Assembly (NCBI GenBank): GCA_024643705.1 | Contig: JAHEML010000281.1 | Location: 1-5,905 of the forward strand | From: Caldilineaceae bacterium | GTDB lineage: Bacteria; Chloroflexota; Anaerolineae; Caldilineales; Caldilineaceae | DNA length: 5,905 nucleotides | Direction of reading: 5' to 3' | Part shown: positions 1 to 5,423 of the stretch, one piece after another | How positions within the stretch are numbered: position 1 is the stretch's first letter | How the letters are laid out: each line of letters starts with the position of its first letter | The notes under the pieces: generated by a model | The model's database searches: none | Told to the model about the DNA's origin: nothing | Seen by the model: the letters and a program-made list of their open reading frames with translations, nothing else | Made by a program: the position numbers and the translations under genes

Positions 1-234
1 CCCGCGCCAGCCGAAGAAGATCTCTTTCAGATGGACGGTGCCCGCGCCGGTTTCGAAACCCTCCCCGGCAGTCTGGGCCAGGCGTTGGATGAACTGCGAA
101 AGAGCATTGTGATCCAGGAGGCGTTGGGCCAGCATGTCTACGAACGCTATGTGGAAGCCAAGCGCTTGGAGTGGAACGAGTACCGAATCTATGTGACCCA
201 GTGGGAATTGAATCGCTATTTGACGATTTACTAG
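1..234 (+). CDS. glnA: Glutamine synthetase, type I, C-terminal fragment (5' end outside window)
   Basis: The window opens in frame inside this gene and shows its last 77 codons, ending in TAG at 232-234. Glutamine synthetase makes glutamine from glutamate, ammonia and ATP in the cytoplasm, as a dodecamer in the type I family. The visible piece is the family's C-terminal helical region: the LPGSL turn, then EALGQHVYERYVEAKRLEW, then a short tail with the usual WEL..YL ending. The catalytic residues and the region of the adenylylation tyrosine lie upstream of position 1, so subtype and regulation cannot be judged. The ATG at 31 is an internal methionine, not a start. xpt follows 26 bases after the stop on the same strand, so co-transcription is likely. 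Family assignment is secure; only the fragment is seen. Confidence 0.93.
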   Translation, partial: PAPAEEDLFQMDGARAGFETLPGSLGQALDELRKSIVIQEALGQHVYERYVEAKRLEWNEYRIYVTQWELNRYLTIY

Positions 235-250
235 ACCCGCAGCAGCCACG

Positions 251-257
251 AGGGGAG
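251..257 (+). promoter_or_regulatory. Ribosome binding site of xpt
   Basis: AGGGGAG lies just before the ATG at 261, with the AGGGG core five bases from it. It decides the start: the reading frame is open back to an ATG at 171, but that start would overlap the glutamine synthetase gene by 64 bases and add 30 residues that have no counterpart in the Xpt family. Confidence 0.7.
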
Positions 258-260
258 ATT

Positions 261-851
261 ATGCGCGCACTGGTCGAACGTATTCGCAACGAAGGGCGCA
301 ACCTGGGCAACGGTATCCTGAAAGTCGATGGATTCATCAACCATCAGCTCGATCCTGTGTTGACCACCGCAATGGGGCAGGAATTTGCTCGGCGATTTGG
401 TGCGGCGGGAGTGGAGAATGTGACCAAAATTGTCACTGCCGAAGTGAGCGGCATCGCGCCGGCCCTGACTGTTGCGATGGCCTATGGCGTGCCTGTGGTC
501 TATGCCCGCAAGCATCGACCCATCACCATGCCAGAGGGTTTTTATTCGTCGGCTGCCCCCAGCCACACAAAGGGGGGGATTGTGCAACTGATGATCTCAC
601 CGGAATATCTGAGGCCGGATGATCGGGTGTTGCTGATCGACGATTTCTTAGCCACGGGGAAAACTATCAGCGCGCTGGCTGAGGTGATTGCCCAGTGTGG
701 GGCCACACTCTGCGGAATCGGCTGCCTGGTGGAGAAGTCCTTCGAGAGTGGCCGCCAACGGTTGGAGAATCTGGGCGTGCCGATTGTCACCCTGGCAATT
801 ATCGATAGCATGGAAGGCACGAGCATCGTCGTGCGCGATCCGACAGCGTAA
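261..851 (+). CDS. xpt: Xanthine phosphoribosyltransferase
   Basis: This 196-residue protein matches the Xpt family over its whole length (the Bacillus subtilis enzyme has 194 residues). It transfers the phosphoribosyl group of PRPP to xanthine, giving XMP for guanine nucleotide salvage in the cytoplasm. Visible hallmarks are ILKVDGFINHQLDP near the N-terminus, with Leu20 and Asn27 at the positions that contact xanthine in the B. subtilis enzyme; EVSGIAPA at 61-68; ARKH at 82-85; the PRPP-binding loop VLLIDDFLATGKT at 123-135; and VEKSFESGR at 157-165 with Lys159 at the third xanthine contact. The ATG at 261 is chosen for its ribosome binding site and family length. The gene follows glnA by 26 bases and probably shares its transcript. 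I see no purine riboswitch, unlike xpt of Firmicutes. A run of seven G at 572-578 encodes part of Lys-Gly-Gly. Confidence 0.94.
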   Translation: MRALVERIRNEGRNLGNGILKVDGFINHQLDPVLTTAMGQEFARRFGAAGVENVTKIVTAEVSGIAPALTVAMAYGVPVVYARKHRPITMPEGFYSSAAPSHTKGGIVQLMISPEYLRPDDRVLLIDDFLATGKTISALAEVIAQCGATLCGIGCLVEKSFESGRQRLENLGVPIVTLAIIDSMEGTSIVVRDPTA

Positions 852-893
852 AATCAGAATTGTTGCTCACTTCGTAAGGCTGCAAAGTATCCC

Positions 894-1694
894 CTATTTG
901 TACATCTCTTCCCGCCGGTCGTTAAAGATAGGAATCCGCTGGCGTACTTCATCCACAAAGGCTGGATCGAAGGTAACGGTCAACAGTGTCTCCGTCTCGC
1001 CTCCCTCCACCAGTGCCTCTCCCCAGGGATCGATGACTGCCGACGAGCCGAAAAAGCTCACCCCTTTGCTGCTCCCCACCCGATTGCAAGCCAACACATA
1101 GCACTGATTTTCAATCGCCCGCGCCCGCAGCAGGGTGCGCCAATGGGGCCGCCGGGGATGGGGCCACTCCGCGGGCAGAATCATCAATCGCGCTCCATCC
1201 AGGGCATAGCGGCGAAAAAGCTCTGGGAAGCGCAGATCGTAGCAGATTGCCAGCCCGGCCTTGCCCCAGGGGGTTTCGGCCAAGGTGCGCTTTTCTCCCC
1301 CAGCCAAGTAGAGATGTTCGTCCAGCATGGGCACAAGGTGAATTTTGCTGTAGTCGGCCTGCAATTTGCCTGTGGGCGAATAGAGCGCGGCGGTGTTGTA
1401 ATGGCGCCCGTTGCGGCTTTCCAGCAGCGAACCAACCAGCCACACCCCATTGTCCCGCGCCAGCCGGGCAAAGTCGCCAAATGCACCCGATCCGTCTGCG
1501 GTCTGAGCCAGGGGCGAGGCGTGTTCCGCTGCATGTTCCAGATCATAGGCTGTACTCCATAGTTCTGGCAGCACCACCAGATCGCTGCCCCGGCGGGCTG
1601 CTTCGGCCACAAAGTCGGCTGCCCGTTCAAAATTATGGGCTGGTTCGGCCAAAGCGCAATCCATCTGGACAAGTGTAACGGTCAGGTTGGGCAT
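894..1694 (-). CDS. Nitrilase-superfamily carbon-nitrogen hydrolase, omega-amidase (Nit2/YafV)-like
   Basis: This 266-residue protein has the normal length and full catalytic set of the Nit1/Nit2 branch. Visible are Glu44 in LPELW (general base), Lys117 in YSKIHL, the second Glu126 in LDEH, and the nucleophile Cys151 in AICYDLRFPE, followed by PAEWP at 174-178 and RARAIENQ at 190-197. The C-terminus ends in the family's DRREEMY. These enzymes hydrolyse small amides without cofactor in the cytoplasm. The best-known substrates are 2-oxoglutaramate and 2-oxosuccinamate (omega-amidase) or deaminated glutathione (Nit1 type); the sequence alone does not separate these. The ATG start has CAGGAG six bases upstream (1701-1706). 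It converges on xpt with a 42-base gap. It is probably transcribed from its own promoter, since a palindrome and a 115-base gap separate it from the upstream membrane-protein gene. Confidence 0.88.
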   Translation of the reverse strand: MPNLTVTLVQMDCALAEPAHNFERAADFVAEAARRGSDLVVLPELWSTAYDLEHAAEHASPLAQTADGSGAFGDFARLARDNGVWLVGSLLESRNGRHYNTAALYSPTGKLQADYSKIHLVPMLDEHLYLAGGEKRTLAETPWGKAGLAICYDLRFPELFRRYALDGARLMILPAEWPHPRRPHWRTLLRARAIENQCYVLACNRVGSSKGVSFFGSSAVIDPWGEALVEGGETETLLTVTFDPAFVDEVRQRIPIFNDRREEMYK

Positions 1695-1715
1695 GGAACA
1701 CTCCTGGATACGGGG

Positions 1716-1744
1716 ATTGTATGGGGAAGGAAATATCGAGACAA
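1716..1744 (-). promoter_or_regulatory. Sigma-70-like promoter of the nitrilase-family gene
   Basis: On the minus strand TTGTCT (1739-1744, four of six consensus bases) and TACAAT (1716-1721, five of six) are separated by exactly 17 bases. This predicts a start of transcription near 1709, just ahead of the CAGGAG ribosome binding site and the ATG at 1694. The -35 hexamer ends three bases from palindrome element A. This is inferred from sequence only. Confidence 0.45.
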
Positions 1745-1747
1745 GAG

Positions 1748-1799
1748 GTGATGCGTGAAACGTGAGATCAATCGATTGATCTCACGTTTCACGCATCAC
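1748..1799. repeat. Element A: perfect 52-bp palindrome built of heptamers
   Basis: The two 26-base arms are exact reverse complements with no spacer, centred on ATCGAT. Each arm contains three 7-base units in phase (TGATGCG, TGAAACG, TGAGATC); an 8-base core AATCGATT joins them, and one extra base lies at each end. The element lies between the stop of the eight-helix membrane protein gene (1810) and the promoter of the nitrilase-family gene. It could fold as a long RNA hairpin or DNA cruciform, but no U-tract follows on either strand, so it is not a typical Rho-independent terminator. It looks like a member of a dispersed intergenic repeat family, though only one copy is in this window. Confidence 0.9.
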
Positions 1800-1819
1800 T
1801 ATTCACGCATCATTTCTCA
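1778..1819 (-). repeat. Heptamer array beginning TGA, running into the end of the preceding gene
   Basis: Read on the minus strand, six consecutive 7-base units each begin with TGA (first bases at 1819, 1812, 1805, 1798, 1791 and 1784). TGATGCG occurs twice (1806-1812 and 1792-1798). The array overlaps the right arm of element A and extends the same phase into the last codons of the eight-helix membrane protein. The stop codon of that gene, at 1810-1812, is one of these TGA triplets. Confidence 0.75.
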
Positions 1820-2649
1820 TCCAGGTCGGTCAACACTTCCACTGTTGCACCAGGCGCAGGCCCTTTGTATTCGCCCAAACGAGGAGGCTGTGCCCCAGAG
1901 GTGACACTGGGTTTGGCCGTGCCATGGCGGCTGAGATTGGCTGCGCTATTGATGGTCAGTTTTTCGCCGTCGGGCTGGCGGGTGACGGCGCGCCAACCCA
2001 GAAAGAGGCCAAAGAGCATCAGCAGCAGAGGCCACCAACGTACAAGTACGCTCTCGCTGCTGCGCTCGACCGAAAAGAGAAAGAGGCCAAAGACAATCAG
2101 CACCACGCCAGGAATTAACGCCCACCAGAGGCGGCTGCGTCTCCCCAGCAGATAGAGCAGGATAAAGACCGCACCCAGCCCGACAAAAAGGGTCGTGCCC
2201 AGGGTGTCTGGGTCCATGGTGCGGCTGCTCAGGGCAATCACCCCGCCCAGCACCAGCATAAAGCCGCCAGGGATCACCGCCCACCAGCGCTCGTCCCGAT
2301 CCAGCAGGTAGATGTGGGCAAAGGCCAGGGCCTGCCCAACAAAGAGCAGCCCCGCAGTAATCCGTTGATCCAAGCTCTGTACAGTGGTCAGATAGACCAT
2401 GCCTGCCAGGGCCAGCAATGTCCAGGCGGGGATCAGCCGCCACCAATTCTCGGTGCGGGAAAAATAGCTGGCAAAAAAGCCAATGCATCCCATCCCCAAT
2501 AGCCCGGCAAAGATGTATTGAAGCAGTGGCTCCCAGGCTGTGAACGAGCCGAGATTGAAGAGAAGCAGCCCCAGCCCGCCCAACACAAAAGCCGCTGCCC
2601 AGGTAAAGCCGCCAATGCGGTTGTCGTCTTGTCTGTTTTGCGTTGCCAT
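1810..2649 (-). CDS. Eight-helix membrane protein with three 53-residue repeats, function unknown
   Basis: This 279-residue protein has about eight hydrophobic segments (near residues 15-35, 43-63, 71-90, 98-116, 124-141, 150-168, 176-193 and 204-220) and a polar, probably disordered tail from about 223. Three units start with a charged loop and a Trp-Trp pair: WWRLIP at 69, WWAVIP at 122 and WWALIP at 175, spaced exactly 53 residues apart, each covering two helices. A final VRWWPLLLMLFGLFL at 203-217 resembles the transmembrane segments of LiaF/DUF5668-type proteins; this resemblance is from memory. There is no signal peptide beyond the first helix and no catalytic motif. AGGGG (2654-2658) precedes the ATG by four bases. 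It lies 68 bases after the three-helix protein gene and may be in its operon. The TGA stop lies inside the heptamer array. Confidence 0.8.
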   Translation of the reverse strand: MATQNRQDDNRIGGFTWAAAFVLGGLGLLLFNLGSFTAWEPLLQYIFAGLLGMGCIGFFASYFSRTENWWRLIPAWTLLALAGMVYLTTVQSLDQRITAGLLFVGQALAFAHIYLLDRDERWWAVIPGGFMLVLGGVIALSSRTMDPDTLGTTLFVGLGAVFILLYLLGRRSRLWWALIPGVVLIVFGLFLFSVERSSESVLVRWWPLLLMLFGLFLGWRAVTRQPDGEKLTINSAANLSRHGTAKPSVTSGAQPPRLGEYKGPAPGATVEVLTDLDEK

Positions 2650-2675
2650 TTTACCCCTGCTCTGAAAATAACTTG

Positions 2676-2707
2676 GTAACGCAAGCTGTCAACTTGCGCT
2701 GGGCTAC
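2676..2707. repeat. Short inverted repeat between the two membrane-protein genes
   Basis: CGCAAG (2680-2685) and CTTGCG (2693-2698) form a six-base-pair stem with a seven-base loop, and GTA/TAC (2676-2678, 2705-2707) form a possible outer closure. On the minus strand the hairpin follows the stop of the three-helix protein gene by about 20 bases. The T-run lies before the hairpin (2708-2713), not after it, so a Rho-independent terminator is unlikely in that direction. It may be a dispersed repeat or a weak attenuator. Confidence 0.4.
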
Positions 2708-2717
2708 AAAAAAGGCG

Positions 2718-3110
2718 TCACTCTGCGCTTTCTACAAAGCCTGCATCCTGCTTTTCGTGATCGCCTTTGGTTGGAGATTTACCATCAATCGGCGTCTCCC
2801 ATCCCATTGTGGAGGCAAAACGCCAGGCTGCGTAGGTCTGCCCGCCAAAAAGCAGCGCCAACACCGCCCAAATGGTCGTCTGCCACCAGGGGTCGGGTGC
2901 ATAGGCCATGGCTCCACTCAGCCCCACCCCAACACAAAACGCGATCAGGCTGGCGTTGAACGGAACCAGAAAACGGGGTAGCCCCCACTGATCTCGCCAG
3001 CGTCCCTTCTGCTCGTGGCGCAGCCAGTCGGTGTAGCTGAATGTAGCGAAGACCCCGGCCAGGGCCAAAATCCACAGGGCATCGATCATTACATCTGTCA
3101 TGCTGAACAT
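2718..3110 (-). CDS. Small three-helix membrane protein, function unknown
   Basis: This 130-residue protein is not one I recognise. It has three hydrophobic segments (about 8-24, 47-71 and 76-98), a basic loop between helices 1 and 2 (RHEQKGRWRDQW), Pro and Trp residues at the membrane edges, and a polar acidic C-terminal tail. No catalytic or metal-binding motif is visible. It begins six bases after the stop of the molybdenum hydroxylase gene and so is almost certainly co-transcribed and possibly translationally coupled. Starts at Met4 or Met8 are also possible, since the first 10 codons hold three ATGs; I chose the first because AAAGGA lies 10 bases ahead of it. A role as membrane anchor or partner of the dehydrogenase is only a guess from position. 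Confidence 0.72.
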   Translation of the reverse strand: MFSMTDVMIDALWILALAGVFATFSYTDWLRHEQKGRWRDQWGLPRFLVPFNASLIAFCVGVGLSGAMAYAPDPWWQTTIWAVLALLFGGQTYAAWRFASTMGWETPIDGKSPTKGDHEKQDAGFVESAE

Positions 3111-3116
3111 GAGGGG

Positions 3117-5372
3117 TTAGTCCTTTCGGAAGGGGTTGACTTTCAATCCCCCCCACACCCGCTCTGGCGTGAAAGGTAATTCATTATACCAGACGCCCAG
3201 CGCGTTGTGAATGGCCGCGGCGATGGCCGGCGCAGTGGGGATAAATGGCATCTCTGCCATGCCCCGAATACCCAGCGGCCCTTGAGGGTCAGGCACTTCC
3301 AGGATCACTGGCACTATCTCTTCCACCACATCGGCCACGCCGGGGATGAGATAATTGCTCAGGTGGGGCGTCAGGGTGCGGCCCTCTTTTTGAATGAAGT
3401 TTTCTAACAGAGTCCAGCCAACCGATTGGGCCACCGCACCTTCGATCTGCCCTTCCACCTGCACGGGGTTGACCGCCCGCCCCACGTCGTTGACGCTGAT
3501 CAGCCGCTCGACCATGACGTGGCCCGTTGCCAAGTCCACAGCCACATGGGCCACCTGCGCGCAATAGCCGTAGGTAATGTTCGGGTCACTCTCGCCGGTG
3601 AGCCTATCGTAGCCTGTGGTGGGCCGGGGATGGTAGACGAAATCGGCCCGGGCCGGTCGTTCCTCGCGTTGCCATTGGGCCAGTGCCCCCTGGGCCGCTC
3701 CCAAAATTGCATTGCCAGCCATAAATGTCATCCGGCTGGCCGATGCACTGCCGCTGGAACCAGTCACCTCTGTGTCGTGGGCCACCACCTCTACCTGGGC
3801 CACATCCACGCCCAGTGCTTCGGCGGCGATCTGGGCAAAGGCCGAGTGCGCGCCCTGGCCCACCTCCGCACCCACACAGCCCACCCGCGCCCGCTGGATC
3901 GACGCGGCTCCGTGCAGTTCTACCCAGGCGTGGCACTCTTCGGGAAAGCCCAGACTGAAGCCCACATTTTTGAAACAGAGAGCGATGCCTGTGCCGCGGG
4001 CGATGGGGATTAGAGATTGGGGATTGGGGATTGGATGATCAGTCTTCAATCTCCAATCTCCAGTCTCTGCCTTTTTCCATCCCCCCCGCCGAGCTGCCTC
4101 GGCCAGGACATCTTGCGCGGTGCAGCCCGCGGGAACGGCGCTGCGGGTCGCCAGGATCGAGCCATCGTGGATGACGTTGCGCATCCGCAGTTCCACCGGA
4201 TCCATGCCCAGAGCCGCGGCCAGCTTGTTCATTTGCCCTTCGGCGGCAAAGTGGCCCTGGGGTGCGCCAAAGCCCCGGAAGGCCCCGCTGGGGCAGTTGT
4301 TGGTGTAGACTGTGCGGGCGTCCACATGCACGTTGGGAATTTCATACGGCCCCAGGCACATCAGGGTCGCGTTGCCAAGCACCTTCGTGCTGGTATACGC
4401 ATAGGCTCCCGCGTCGCTGGTCACGTCCATGCGCGCCGCCACAAGCTTGCCCTCTGCGGTCGCGCCCCATTTGGCGTGGATAACGAAGGGGTGGCGTTTG
4501 TGATGCCCTCGGATCGATTCCTCCCGGCTCCACACAATTTTGACCGGGCGACCCGTCTTCCAGGCGGCCAGGGCCAGGACGATCTGCACAGAGAGGTCTT
4601 CGCGGCCGCCGAATGCGCCGCCGATAGCCGGATAGCGCACAACGATCTGCTCGGCGGCCAGGCCCAGGGCGTGGGCAATCTGCGCCCGATCTTCGTGCAT
4701 CCACTGGCCCGCGGCAACGACTTCGATGCGTCCATCATCCCGCACAAAGGCCAGCCCGGCTTCCGGCTGCAAATAGGCGTGTTCCTGGGCGTGGGTGCGG
4801 TAGGTGCTTTCCACAATTACATCAGCCAGGACAAAACCAGCGTCCACATCGCCCCGGCGCAGGTGATAGTCCAGCAGCAGATTGGACGACGCGTCCCGTT
4901 CGCCGTAGGGAAATGCGCTGAACGCGTTGGGATGGATGATCCGGGCATGGGCGGCCAAGGCTGCCACCGGGTCGGTGACGACGGGCAGTTCGGTGTAGTC
5001 GATCTGCACCTGTTTGGCTGCTGCTTTGGCCTGGGCTGCTGTCTCGGCCACCACCACCGCCAGTTGATCTGCCTCCCAGCGCACTGTTTCGGCCTGACGG
5101 GTGCTGCCCGGCCCACACAGCACTGGCTGATCGGGCAAGATCAGCCCATATTCGTTCACCGGCACATCGGGCGCGGTGAAGACAGCGATGACACCGGGCG
5201 CTGCCCATGCGGCCGCAGTGTCGATGCAGGTGATGTGGGCGTGGGGCGCGGGTGCGTAGACCAGTGCCAGCCATGCCTGGTTGGGCAGGTCGATGTCACC
5301 GGCATAGGCGGCCCGGCCCGTCACTTTGTCCAGGGCGTCGCCGCGTTGGATGCTGCTGCCAACTCCTCGCAT
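3117..5372 (-). CDS. Xanthine dehydrogenase family protein, molybdopterin-binding large subunit (PucD-like)
   Basis: This 751-residue protein carries the molybdenum cofactor of a hydroxylase that inserts oxygen from water into a purine or related substrate. Seen in order are the N-terminal VGSSIQR.DALDKVTGRAAYAGDI domain, YGLILPDQPVLC at 75-86 (as in B. subtilis PucD, about 745 residues), GQW with Gln223, GGAFGGRED at 251-259, AFRGFGAPQ at 364-372, VGQGAHS at 504-510 and GMAEMP with Glu707, the base equivalent to bovine Glu1261. Gln223 and Glu258 match bovine Gln767 and Glu802, but the Arg880 position appears to be Asn334, so substrate is uncertain. There are no iron-sulfur or FAD domains; separate partner subunits are needed and are not downstream. 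The CoxL motif AYxCSFR is absent. The ATG at 5372 is preferred; a TTG at 5390 would add six residues, and neither has a strong ribosome binding site. Residues 433-457 come from repeat element B. Confidence 0.87.
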   Translation of the reverse strand: MRGVGSSIQRGDALDKVTGRAAYAGDIDLPNQAWLALVYAPAPHAHITCIDTAAAWAAPGVIAVFTAPDVPVNEYGLILPDQPVLCGPGSTRQAETVRWEADQLAVVVAETAAQAKAAAKQVQIDYTELPVVTDPVAALAAHARIIHPNAFSAFPYGERDASSNLLLDYHLRRGDVDAGFVLADVIVESTYRTHAQEHAYLQPEAGLAFVRDDGRIEVVAAGQWMHEDRAQIAHALGLAAEQIVVRYPAIGGAFGGREDLSVQIVLALAAWKTGRPVKIVWSREESIRGHHKRHPFVIHAKWGATAEGKLVAARMDVTSDAGAYAYTSTKVLGNATLMCLGPYEIPNVHVDARTVYTNNCPSGAFRGFGAPQGHFAAEGQMNKLAAALGMDPVELRMRNVIHDGSILATRSAVPAGCTAQDVLAEAARRGGWKKAETGDWRLKTDHPIPNPQSLIPIARGTGIALCFKNVGFSLGFPEECHAWVELHGAASIQRARVGCVGAEVGQGAHSAFAQIAAEALGVDVAQVEVVAHDTEVTGSSGSASASRMTFMAGNAILGAAQGALAQWQREERPARADFVYHPRPTTGYDRLTGESDPNITYGYCAQVAHVAVDLATGHVMVERLISVNDVGRAVNPVQVEGQIEGAVAQSVGWTLLENFIQKEGRTLTPHLSNYLIPGVADVVEEIVPVILEVPDPQGPLGIRGMAEMPFIPTAPAIAAAIHNALGVWYNELPFTPERVWGGLKVNPFRKD
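3121..3126 (-). promoter_or_regulatory. Ribosome binding site of the three-helix protein gene, inside the dehydrogenase gene
   Basis: AAAGGA overlaps the last Arg, Lys and Asp codons of the dehydrogenase gene and stands 10 bases before the ATG at 3110. The spacing is slightly long. Its position suggests that translation of the small membrane protein depends on ribosomes finishing the dehydrogenase. Confidence 0.4.
4008..4068. repeat. Element B: heptamer-built imperfect palindrome inside the dehydrogenase gene
   Basis: On the + strand GATTGGG, GATTGGG, GATTGGA (4015-4035) are followed by a nine-base core containing TGATCA and then by inverted units TTCAATC, TCCAATC, TCCAGTC (4045-4065). A degenerate fourth unit, GATTAGA, starts at 4008. 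Pairing 4012-4035 with 4045-4068 gives 20 Watson-Crick pairs, and the other four are all G-T. The element is read in frame on the minus strand and encodes a linker with HPIPNPQSLIPI. It resembles the CCCCAAT-type heptanucleotide repeats (STRR) known from filamentous cyanobacteria and looks like an intergenic repeat captured by a gene. Confidence 0.82.
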
Positions 5373-5423
5373 AAACGTGAATCCGATCAAAAAGAGAAGA
5401 AAATTATCGCGTCTTGTACGCCG

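Noticed and set aside
171..260. Longer Xpt start at the ATG at 171
   Set aside because: It would overlap the glutamine synthetase gene and add 30 residues without family counterpart; the ATG at 261 has a good ribosome binding site.
235..260. Purine riboswitch ahead of xpt
   Set aside because: Only 26 bases separate the genes, too short for the aptamer, and no pairing pattern is present.
852..893. Bidirectional terminator between the convergent xpt and nitrilase-family genes
   Set aside because: No stable hairpin with a T-tract is visible; the CTTCGTAAG-like symmetry is too short.
1143..1678. Long + strand frames opposite the nitrilase-family gene
   Set aside because: The minus-strand protein has a complete catalytic set and family length; the opposite frames show no family features.
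1748..1799. Element A as an insertion-sequence end or CRISPR repeat
   Set aside because: There is no transposase, no second copy of the palindrome, and no spacer-repeat pattern in the window.
5373..5423. Promoter for the dehydrogenase gene (GATAAT on the minus strand near 5404-5409)
   Set aside because: The -10-like hexamer has no acceptable -35 partner at 16-18 bases.
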